Positions 1-6,427 of a stretch of 64,000 nt of DNA are shown here, piece after piece. The DNA comes from NCEH01 sp043195135. Its GTDB lineage: Bacteria > Pseudomonadota > Alphaproteobacteria > Rhizobiales > Xanthobacteraceae. The stretch's first letter is position 1, and the number at the start of each line of letters is the position of its first letter. A model generated the notes under the pieces. That model searched no databases and had not been told where the DNA came from. It was given only the letters and a program-made list of their open reading frames with translations. The stretch is from assembly GCF_043195135.1 (NCBI RefSeq), contig NZ_JBAFWP010000002.1. One strand, 5' to 3'. The position numbers and the translations under genes are program-made.

Positions 1-307
1 CCATGGTCTGGGCGAGGATGTCGAGCTGGGAGAAGCGATCCTCCACCAGGACCAGCCGGCCCCTGGCTTCCAGCACCAACCCCGCCCCGGCGGCGATGGC
101 GGTGTGATCGCGGTCAATCGCCATCACCTGGCAATCGGCCGCCTGGAGGATGGCGCTTGTATAGCCTCCCGCGCCGAAGGTGCCGTCGACATACGTGCCG
201 GCATCCTTCGGCGCGAGGTGCGCGAGAACTTGCGGCAGCATCACAGGAAGATGACGGGCCGGTCCGCCTGCGGCGTCGGTGGGCCCGACCCCGCGGCCCG
301 TTTTCAT
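1..307 (-). CDS. rsmH: 16S rRNA m4C1402 methyltransferase RsmH (MraW), N-terminal part, cut by window edge
   Basis: Only the first 102 residues are inside the window. They match the RsmH N-terminus: the short HLPVML segment (residues 19-24), the SAM-binding motif YVDGTFGAGGYTSAIL (39-54), and an acidic residue after the second strand (VMAIDRD, 62-67). RsmH N4-methylates C1402 of 16S rRNA and is normally the second gene of the dcw cluster. Its ATG overlaps the mraZ stop as ATGA (304-307), so the two genes are translationally coupled. The gene continues leftward, where the early dcw genes (ftsL, ftsI, murE and others) would be expected. Confidence 0.93.
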   Translation of the reverse strand, partial: MKTGRGVGPTDAAGGPARHLPVMLPQVLAHLAPKDAGTYVDGTFGAGGYTSAILQAADCQVMAIDRDHTAIAAGAGLVLEARGRLVLVEDRFSQLDILAQTM

Positions 308-777
308 CCCAGATTGCTCCCTTCGTTCTCCGCTCTGGAACCGAGCGCGCGCCGAAGCTGACGCACCTTCTCCGTGGCCTCCGCGAGATGGGTGCGAAAA
401 CGCTCCGGTTCCCAGATTCGAAACTTGTGTCCGAGCCCCACGAACGACACCGCATCCGTGATGGAGGCGTGCACCTTCAAGGTCTCGGTCAGCGTGACCC
501 GGCCTTCCGGGTCGATCTTCAAGGTCTCGCTGGTGCCGTAGAGGGCGGCCGCCAGCTCTTCGCGCGCTTCCGAATAGGGCGGATAGCGCGCGATCAGCGT
601 GTCGATTTCCGCCAGCAGGCGGTTGCCGCCGGCATCGAGCGCCGGCTCGGCCAGGCTCGGATGGCAATAGAGAAATTCCGCCCCATCCTTGGCCAGCACC
701 GCGCGGTAGGGCGCCGGGATGGAGACCCGTCCCTTGGCGTCCAGGCGCATGGTGTAGGTGGACACGAAGCGGTCCAT
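304..777 (-). CDS. mraZ: Transcriptional regulator MraZ
   Basis: The protein has 157 residues, the normal MraZ size. It carries two AbrB/SpoVT-like half-domains, each with a DxxGR(V) signature: DAKGRVSIP at about 13-21 and DPEGRVTL at about 88-95. MraZ is a ring-forming DNA-binding protein that represses its own dcw operon by binding TGGGN repeats. The ATG at 777 is preferred because the protein then begins MDRFVSTYTMRLD, matching the family; upstream in-frame ATGs would add a non-conserved extension. A run of four TGGGN boxes lies about 105 bp upstream (881-920). The stop overlaps rsmH. Confidence 0.95.
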   Translation of the reverse strand: MDRFVSTYTMRLDAKGRVSIPAPYRAVLAKDGAEFLYCHPSLAEPALDAGGNRLLAEIDTLIARYPPYSEAREELAAALYGTSETLKIDPEGRVTLTETLKVHASITDAVSFVGLGHKFRIWEPERFRTHLAEATEKVRQLRRALGSRAENEGSNLG

Positions 778-880
778 GGCGCCCGTGACCCTTTCCGCGC
801 TTGATCCCGAAACCCGACACGGCCCTGCCGGACGATCCGGCGTGAACGGAGGTGGCGCACGAAGCGCCGAACCATTCATA

Positions 881-920
881 TGGGTGTTTATGGGGTATCA
901 TGGGATCTGATGGGCCGTCA
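881..920 (+). promoter_or_regulatory. Array of four MraZ boxes (TGGGN, exact 10-bp period)
   Basis: TGGGT, TGGGG, TGGGA and TGGGC begin at 881, 891, 901 and 911, each separated by 5 bp, so they fall on one face of the helix. This is the published MraZ operator architecture (TGGGN-N5 direct repeats) with one copy more than the three reported for E. coli. On the mraZ sense strand the boxes read NCCCA. A further TGGGA at 932 is one base out of register. The array lies between mraZ and the divergent TerB/J-domain gene, so both could be affected. Confidence 0.8.
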
Positions 921-1063
921 ACGAATCCGCATGGGACAGACACAGGCATTTACGCGCTGTACACCTTAAGAAACGTTGAAACGGATGCAGGCGCGGGCTA
1001 CCGCAGGCAAGTCGCGCGGTGCGGAGGGCATCCATCCCGCCGGCATGCGGGACGGCCCGGGAC

Positions 1064-1795
1064 ATGAGGGAAACACGCGTGGCGGTATTGGAGCATGTGG
1101 GCCTGATCGGCGGCGCGGGCGTGGGCCTCGCGCTCGGCGGCCCCCTTGGGGCGCTGGTGGGCGCGCTCGCCGGCCATGCGGTGGACCGTTTGCTTGCTCC
1201 CGCGCCGCGCCCGGCCGCGTTCTCGGTGGGGTTGATCGCGCTCTCGGCCAAGATGGCGAAGGCCGACGGCGTGGTGGTGCCCGCCGAGGTCGCCGCCTTC
1301 CGCGAGGTGTTCGCCATTCCCGATGAGGAACTGGAAGGCGTGGCACGGGTGTTCAACCTGGCCAAGCAGGACACCGCCGGCTTCGAATCCTATGCCCGCC
1401 AGATCGGCGCCCTGTTCGCCGACGAGCCGGACACCCGCGAGGATCTGCTGGACGCCCTGTTCCACGTGGCCAAGGCCGATCATGCCTTGCATGAGGACGA
1501 ACTGGTCTTCCTCGCCGAGGTGGCGCGGTTGCTGGGCTTTGAAGGGGTCGCCTATGAGCGCATCGAAGCCCGCCATGTGCGCCGGCCGGGCGATCCCTAT
1601 GCGGTGCTCGACCTTGCCGCCGATGCGACCGACGCCGAGGTGAAGGCGCGCTGGCGTGCCTTGGTGGGCGAGCATCATCCCGACCGCCTCGCCGCGCGCG
1701 GCCTTCCCCCCGCCGCCATCAAGCTCGCGAACGACCGGGTCGCGGCTCTGAACGCCGCGTATGACCGGATCGCGAAGATGCGGGGGCTGAAGTGA
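1064..1795 (+). CDS. TerB-domain protein with C-terminal J domain (DjlA-like)
   Basis: The 243-residue protein begins with a hydrophobic glycine-rich segment (about residues 8-35) that could associate with membrane. An all-helical TerB-like domain follows (about 50-165). The C-terminal J domain (about 178-243) contains the HPD tripeptide in GEHHPDRLAARG, which stimulates Hsp70 ATPase. DjlA-type co-chaperones share this TerB plus J arrangement. The ATG at 1064 is chosen because residues upstream in the same frame do not look conserved. It is transcribed divergently from mraZ, and a pair of palindromic repeats follows its stop. Its DnaK partner and physiological role are not visible here. Confidence 0.8.
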   Translation: MRETRVAVLEHVGLIGGAGVGLALGGPLGALVGALAGHAVDRLLAPAPRPAAFSVGLIALSAKMAKADGVVVPAEVAAFREVFAIPDEELEGVARVFNLAKQDTAGFESYARQIGALFADEPDTREDLLDALFHVAKADHALHEDELVFLAEVARLLGFEGVAYERIEARHVRRPGDPYAVLDLAADATDAEVKARWRALVGEHHPDRLAARGLPPAAIKLANDRVAALNAAYDRIAKMRGLK

Positions 1796-1823
1796 GAAGC
1801 ACATTGGTCGCGCTCTCGCGATG

Positions 1824-1941
1824 CCCCCTCCCCAGCCCTCCCCCGCAAGCGGGAGAGGGAGCGGGAAGGGTTAGGGCACCCGCCTCGATCCCGAGCGCTG
1901 GAAAAGCCCTCTCCCGCGTGCGGGGGAGGGTTGGGAGGGGG
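1824..1941 (+). repeat. BIME-like pair of GC-rich palindromic repeats (REP family A)
   Basis: Two hairpin-forming units face each other: CCCTCCCCCGCAAGCGGGAG on the left and a CCCTCTCCCGC/GCGGGGGAGGG unit on the right, separated by about 45 bp. Both belong to the family that forms the large array at 19.2-20.8 kb and the single copy inside the helicase at 29.0 kb. The pair sits between the TerB/J-domain gene and the amidase. Confidence 0.75.
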
Positions 1942-1994
1942 CCAACGGCAATGCCGGCTCACACCGCCGCCGCCCCCGCGCGGACCTTCCGCCC

Positions 1995-2771
1995 ATGACC
2001 GAAACCGCGCTGCCATTTCCGCCCGACAGCGGCCTCGTCGGTGCGCTTGCGCCCTCGCCCAACCACGGCGAACGCAAGGCCCCCATCGACATGGTGCTTC
2101 TGCACTATACCGGCATGGAAAGCGCGGAAGCCGCCATCGCCCTGCTGCGCTCGCCCGCCGCCGAGGTCTCCTGCCATTATGTGGTGCTGGAGGACGGCAC
2201 CATCGTGCAGATGGTGCCCGAGGCGCGCCGCGCCTGGCATGCGGGCGTCTCCTCCTGGGAAGGCGTCACCGACACCAATTCGCGCTCCATCGGCATCGAG
2301 ATCGTCAATCCCGGCCACGACCTCGGCTATCCCGATTTCCCGGACGCGCAGATCACCGCCGTGGCCGCGCTCGTTGTGGATATCGTTGCCCGCCACGCCA
2401 TCCGCGCCGACCGGGTGCTCGCCCATTCGGATGTGGCGCCGGCCCGCAAGCAGGATCCGGGTGAGAAATTCCCGTGGGAATTCCTGCATCACGCGGGCGG
2501 CGGCCATTTCGTGCACGAGGCGCCGAGGGGCGGCGGGCGCTTCTTCATGCTGGGCGACGCGGGACAGCCGGTGGCCGCGCTCCAGGCCATGCTGGCACTC
2601 TACGGCTACGGCATCGCGGTCTCCGGCGTCTTCGACGCGGCGACGCGGGACGTGGTGGCCGCCTTCCAGCGCCATTTCCGCCGCTCGCGGGTGGACGGCG
2701 TGGCCGACGGCTCCACAATCATGACCTTGCGCGATCTCATCGCGACGCGCCCGCAGGACACGAGAGTATAG
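1995..2771 (+). CDS. N-acetylmuramoyl-L-alanine amidase, AmiD/AmpD type, with peptidoglycan-binding domain
   Basis: The 258-residue protein has an Amidase_2 domain (about 28-165) followed by a PG_binding_1 domain (about 185-250). The zinc-site histidines expected of the family are present in MVLLHYTGM (His37), VSCHYVVLEDG and LAHSDVAPARKQDPG. The enzyme cleaves the bond between MurNAc and the stem peptide during peptidoglycan recycling or remodelling. No N-terminal signal peptide is visible, so a cytoplasmic AmpD-like role is as likely as the outer-membrane AmiD role. Three 15-bp tandem repeats begin at the stop codon. Confidence 0.88.
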   Translation: MTETALPFPPDSGLVGALAPSPNHGERKAPIDMVLLHYTGMESAEAAIALLRSPAAEVSCHYVVLEDGTIVQMVPEARRAWHAGVSSWEGVTDTNSRSIGIEIVNPGHDLGYPDFPDAQITAVAALVVDIVARHAIRADRVLAHSDVAPARKQDPGEKFPWEFLHHAGGGHFVHEAPRGGGRFFMLGDAGQPVAALQAMLALYGYGIAVSGVFDAATRDVVAAFQRHFRRSRVDGVADGSTIMTLRDLIATRPQDTRV

Positions 2772-2815
2772 GATACGACGGCAGAGGACACGACGGCAGA
2801 GGACACCACGGGATG
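2771..2815 (+). repeat. Three tandem copies of a 15-bp repeat
   Basis: Copies start at 2771, 2786 and 2801. The first two read GGAYACGACGGCAGA. The third (GGACACCACGGGATG) is degenerate and runs into the start codon of the next gene. The repeat fills the gap between the amidase stop and the methyltransferase start, so copy-number change would alter spacing upstream of that start. Confidence 0.75.
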
Positions 2816-3904
2816 AGCGGAGAAAGCACGGCCCCGCACCCCCAGCCGATGGAGGGGCACGGCGCCTATGAGCGCAATTCGCGGGTGCAGGGCGCCGGAT
2901 CGGTGCCTGCCATCGCCCTGCTGGCGGCGGCGGCGCGCGAGGCGCCATTGCCGGGGGGAGATGGGCCGCTCACGATTGCCGATTATGGGAGCGCCACTGG
3001 CGGCAATTCCCTCGCGCCCATCGCCGCCGCCCTTGAGGCGCTGCGTGCGCGCGCCGCCGCGCGCGCGGTGAACGTCGTCCACACCGATCTGCCCGGCAAT
3101 GATTTCAGCACCTTGTTCCGCGTCCTCGGCGAAGAACCGCACAGCTATATGCGCGGCGATCCGGCGGTGTTCCCCTCCGCCGTCGGCCGCTCCTTCTATG
3201 GCCAGATCCTCCCCGCCGGCAGCGTCTGGCTCGGCTGGAGCTCCTGGGCGGTGCAATGGCTGAGCCGCGTCCCCGCCGAGATTCCCGACCAGGTGCAGGT
3301 GGCGTTCAGCCGTGACGACAATGCTCGCGAGGCCTTCGCGCGGCAGGCCGCGGAGGACTGGCGCACCTTCCTGGAGGCCCGCGCCCGCGAACTGCAGCCC
3401 GGCGGACGCCTCGTGGTTCTAACCATGGCGAGTGGCGACGACGGCGCCTTCGGCTACGGGCCTCTGCTCGAGGCCATGTTCGATACTTTGACGCAGATGG
3501 TGGGCTCCGGCTTCGTCGATGCGCAGGCCGTGCGGCGCATGGCCATTCCCACCGTGGGCCGCAGCCGGGCCGAATTCGCCGCGCCGTTCGGCCCCGGCGG
3601 CGTCGCCGGACTCAGCCTGACCCATCTCGACATCTTCGAGGCCGAGGACCGGATCTTCGCCCAATACGCCGCCGACGGCGACGCTGAGGCTTTCGGCGCG
3701 CGCTGGGCCGCGTTTTCGCGCGCCTCTGTCTTCCCCACCCTCGCCGCCGCCCTGGATGGCGGTGAAGGGAATTCGCCGACCACGAATGACTTCATGGACC
3801 GGCTCGAAGCCGGCATGCGGACGCGCCTTTCGCGGGCCCCGGCGCCCATGCGCATGCCGCTTGCCGAGATGGTGATCGAGAAGACCGCACCGCCGGCGCG
3901 CTGA
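2813..3904 (+). CDS. SABATH-like SAM-dependent carboxyl methyltransferase
   Basis: The 363-residue protein resembles the Methyltransf_7 (SABATH) family, known mainly from plant salicylate, jasmonate and benzoate carboxyl methyltransferases. Visible similarities are a Gly-rich SAM loop (ADYGSATGGNSL, about 48-59), the segment TDLPGNDFSTLFRVL, and the SFYGQILPAGSVWLGWSSWA block followed by WLSRVP, which matches the plant SFYGxLFP...SS...WLSxVP pattern. It would methylate a carboxyl group on a small acid; the substrate cannot be read from the sequence. The start at 2813 follows the 15-bp tandem repeat. A longer in-frame extension into the amidase gene is rejected because it is amidase antiframe. 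Confidence 0.78.
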   Translation: MSGESTAPHPQPMEGHGAYERNSRVQGAGSVPAIALLAAAAREAPLPGGDGPLTIADYGSATGGNSLAPIAAALEALRARAAARAVNVVHTDLPGNDFSTLFRVLGEEPHSYMRGDPAVFPSAVGRSFYGQILPAGSVWLGWSSWAVQWLSRVPAEIPDQVQVAFSRDDNAREAFARQAAEDWRTFLEARARELQPGGRLVVLTMASGDDGAFGYGPLLEAMFDTLTQMVGSGFVDAQAVRRMAIPTVGRSRAEFAAPFGPGGVAGLSLTHLDIFEAEDRIFAQYAADGDAEAFGARWAAFSRASVFPTLAAALDGGEGNSPTTNDFMDRLEAGMRTRLSRAPAPMRMPLAEMVIEKTAPPAR

Positions 3905-3979
3905 GCGCCCGGCCGGCCTGACATGTGGGTAGCGGCCGCCGCCCCTTGACGCAGGCGGCGCGAGCGCCCATTCAGGCCC

Positions 3980-4350
3980 ACCAGCCGGCCGGGCGGCCGC
4001 GTCACCTTCGGGTGCCGAGGAAAGTCCGGGCTCCACGGAGACACGGTGCCGGATAACGTCCGGCGGGGGCGACCCTAGGGAAAGTGCCACAGAAATCAAA
4101 CCACCCGCGCGTGCGCGGGCCAGGGTGAAACGGTGGGGTAAGAGCCCACCGCGCGACCGGCAACGGAAGCGGCACGGCAAACCCCACCGGGAGCAAAGTC
4201 GAATAGGGACGGCATCCCTTGGGAAAGCCCTGTCTTCGGGCCGCCGTCCGGGTTGACTGCTAGAGGCGCCGAGCAATCGGCGTCCCAGATGAATGGTCGC
4301 CACGCGGGCGCAAGCCCGCCGTACAGAACCCGGCTTACAGGCCGGCTGGT
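3980..4350 (+). ncRNA. rnpB: RNase P RNA, bacterial class A
   Basis: The conserved core is obvious: GAGGAAAGTCCGGGCTCC near 4017-4034, CAGGGTGAAACGGTGGGGTAAGAGCCCACCG around 4120-4152, and the closing ACAGAACCCGGCTTA at about 4323-4337. The ends pair: ACCAGCCGGCC at 3980-3990 is complementary to GGCCGGCTGGT at 4340-4350, defining helix P1 and a transcript of about 370 nt. It is the catalytic RNA that removes 5' leaders from pre-tRNA. Its last 16 nt overlap the 3' end of the convergent AraC-family gene. Confidence 0.96.
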
Positions 4351-5408
4351 ATTAATCCCGCCTGCGCCCCCGAACGCGCTCCCTCTCGGGCCGCGACCCG
4401 CGCGTTCCCGTCCATATTTGCGCCCGGATCGTTCGCCGCATCCACGTCCGCATCCACGGTCGCATCAAGATCCCCGCGTGCGGCGCGTGCGGCGCGCCGG
4501 ATGGTCTGGGGCGGCTGGCCGAACGCCCGCAGGAAGGCGCGGCGCATGCGATCGCGGTCCGCAAAGCCGGTCTGCCGGGCGACCGCGTCGATGGAATGGC
4601 CGGTGTCCTCCATCAACTGGCGGGCGGCTTCCAGGCGCAGATGCTCGACCGCCTTCGCCGGTGATTGCCGCGTCTCCGCCTGGAACGCGCGGCTGAACTG
4701 GCGCGGGCTGAGATGTGCGACCGCCGCCAGTTCCTCCACGCTCAACCGGCTGTCGAGATGCGCGCGGGCATAGGTGAGGGTCTTCTGGATACGGTCGGAT
4801 TTCGGCTCCAGCTCCAGCAGCGCGGAAAATTGGGACTGCCCGCCGGCGCGCCGGTGATACATGACCAGCTTGCGGGCGACCGCGCGGGCAAGATCGGCGC
4901 CGCAATCCTCCTCGATGAAGGCGAGGGCGAGGTCGAGGCCCGCGGTCATGCCGGCAGAGGTCCAGATGGGGCCGTCTGCGACGAAGATCCGGTCCTCCTC
5001 CACCTTGATCTTGGGAAAGCGGGCCTGCATCTCGCGCGCCTGGAACCAATGGGTTGTCGCGCGCCGGCCGTCCAGCAGGCCCGCTTCGGCGAGAACCATG
5101 GCTCCGGTGCAGATGGAGGCGATGCGCCGGCAGCGCCCGGCGGCGCCGCGCACCAGCGCGACCTGTTCGGCGGGCGCGTCCCCCTGCATCGTTCCGGCAA
5201 CGATGAGCAGATCGAGCGCCCGGTCCGCGAACGCCTCGGTCTCGACCGCAAACCCCGCCGAGGCGCGCACCGCACCGCCGGCGCGCGAAAGCATCCGCAT
5301 GTCGTAGCGCGGTTCGCCCGCCTGAATATTGGCCAGTTCGAACGCCGTCGCCACCGCAAGCGCGATCGGCGAGAAGCCGGGATGGAGAAGGAAGCCGATA
5401 CTGATCAT
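4335..5408 (-). CDS. GlxA-type transcriptional regulator: DJ-1/PfpI domain plus AraC helix-turn-helix
   Basis: The 357-residue protein has an N-terminal DJ-1/PfpI (class I glutamine amidotransferase-like) domain (about 3-170), with the elbow Cys in ASICTGAMVLAEAG. A C-terminal AraC-type double helix-turn-helix (about 215-310) includes LSVEELAAVAHLSPRQFSRAF. The start at 5408 gives MISIGFLLHPGF, the usual start of this family; upstream ATGs reach into the divergent promoter. The last 45 or so residues are an acidic, low-complexity Asp/Ala/Asn tail outside the family fold, and its coding sequence overlaps the rnpB 3' end. It diverges from an SDR gene it may control. Confidence 0.88.
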   Translation of the reverse strand: MISIGFLLHPGFSPIALAVATAFELANIQAGEPRYDMRMLSRAGGAVRASAGFAVETEAFADRALDLLIVAGTMQGDAPAEQVALVRGAAGRCRRIASICTGAMVLAEAGLLDGRRATTHWFQAREMQARFPKIKVEEDRIFVADGPIWTSAGMTAGLDLALAFIEEDCGADLARAVARKLVMYHRRAGGQSQFSALLELEPKSDRIQKTLTYARAHLDSRLSVEELAAVAHLSPRQFSRAFQAETRQSPAKAVEHLRLEAARQLMEDTGHSIDAVARQTGFADRDRMRRAFLRAFGQPPQTIRRAARAARGDLDATVDADVDAANDPGANMDGNARVAAREGARSGAQAGLIPAGL

Positions 5409-5508
5409 GACGCAATGTCCCGATTTGCCGTTTATATGACATTTGAGACGCGACCGATCAAGCCTAGCGTGCCTCCATCGCGGCGGGACTCGCCGCATGG
5501 AGATAGAG

Positions 5509-6324
5509 ATGAGCGAACATGGCACGCAGGGCACGGCCCTGATCACGGGCGCATCCACGGGCATCGGCGCGATCTACGCGGACCGGCTGGCGCGGCGCGG
5601 GCACGATTTGATCCTGGTGGCACGCAATACGGAGCGGCTGAATGCCGTCGCGGCAAAGCTGATCAAGGACACCGGACGCGGGGTATCCGTGATCACCGCC
5701 GACCTCGGCGCGGCGGCGGATCTTGCGCGCGTGGAAGAGGTGCTGCGGGAGGATCCGGCCCTCACCCTGCTGGTCAATAATGCCGGCTTCGGTGGGGTGA
5801 CGCCCCTGCTCCAGTCGGATGCCGACCGGATGGAAGCGATGATCGACATCAATGTCACCGCGCTCACCCGCCTGACTTACGCGGTGGCGCCGCGCTTCGT
5901 GGCGCGCGGGCGGGGCGCCGTCATCAACATCTCGTCTATCGTTGCCATCGCGCCGGAGGTCCTGAACGGCGTCTATGGTGCTACGAAGGCATACGTTCTG
6001 GCGCTGACGCAGTCCCTCCAGCACGAACTGGCGGACAAGGGCGTGCGCGTCCAGGCCGTCCTGCCCGGCGCCACGGCCACCGAATTCTGGGACGTCGCCG
6101 GCATGCCCATTTCCAACGTCCCGGAAAGCTGGGTGATGCGCGCCGAGGACATGGTCGACGCTGCTCTGGCGGGCTTCGACCTCGGCGAGGTGGTGACCAT
6201 TCCGCCGCTCCAGGACGGTGCGCAATGGACCGCCTATGAGGCGTCGCGCCAGGCGCTGTCGAAGCAGTTCATGCATGCGACGCCGGGTCCGCGCTATGGC
6301 ATCGCGGTGTCCGACGCGGCCTGA
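5509..6324 (+). CDS. Short-chain dehydrogenase/reductase (SDR)
   Basis: The 271-residue classical SDR has the NAD(P)-binding motif TGASTGIG near the N-terminus, the structural NNAG motif, a serine-bearing INISS strand and the catalytic YxxxK motif in VYGATKAYV. The arginine in LILVARNTERL after strand 2 suggests NADP(H) preference. Substrate unknown. The start at 5509 (MSEHGTQGTALITGAS) places the Rossmann motif normally. It is divergent from the GlxA-type regulator with about 100 bp of shared promoter, an arrangement typical of regulator/target pairs. A strong hairpin lies downstream. Confidence 0.88.
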   Translation: MSEHGTQGTALITGASTGIGAIYADRLARRGHDLILVARNTERLNAVAAKLIKDTGRGVSVITADLGAAADLARVEEVLREDPALTLLVNNAGFGGVTPLLQSDADRMEAMIDINVTALTRLTYAVAPRFVARGRGAVINISSIVAIAPEVLNGVYGATKAYVLALTQSLQHELADKGVRVQAVLPGATATEFWDVAGMPISNVPESWVMRAEDMVDAALAGFDLGEVVTIPPLQDGAQWTAYEASRQALSKQFMHATPGPRYGIAVSDAA

Positions 6325-6356
6325 TCGGTCCTGGACCCGGCCGCACGCCGCGCCCG

Positions 6357-6388
6357 CCTTTGCCTCCCCGATGGCGGGGAGGCAAAGG
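6357..6388 (+). terminator. Strong hairpin between convergent genes
   Basis: CCTTTGCCTCCCCG and CGGGGAGGCAAAGG form a perfect 14-bp stem with an ATGG loop between the convergent SDR and cytochrome genes. There is no long U-run on either strand, so it may act as a bidirectional 3'-end stabiliser or a weak intrinsic terminator. Confidence 0.65.
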
Positions 6389-6427
6389 ACGGTCTTCACG
6401 CGCACGCGAAGATGCGCGTCGTTGTGC

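Noticed and set aside
932..936. A fifth MraZ box (TGGGA at 932)
   Set aside because: It is one base out of the 10-bp register and a single 4-base match is weak.
2474..2812. N-terminal extension of the SABATH-like methyltransferase back into the amidase gene
   Set aside because: The extension is an out-of-frame reading of the amidase with no conserved residues; the ATG at 2813 begins the family-like sequence.
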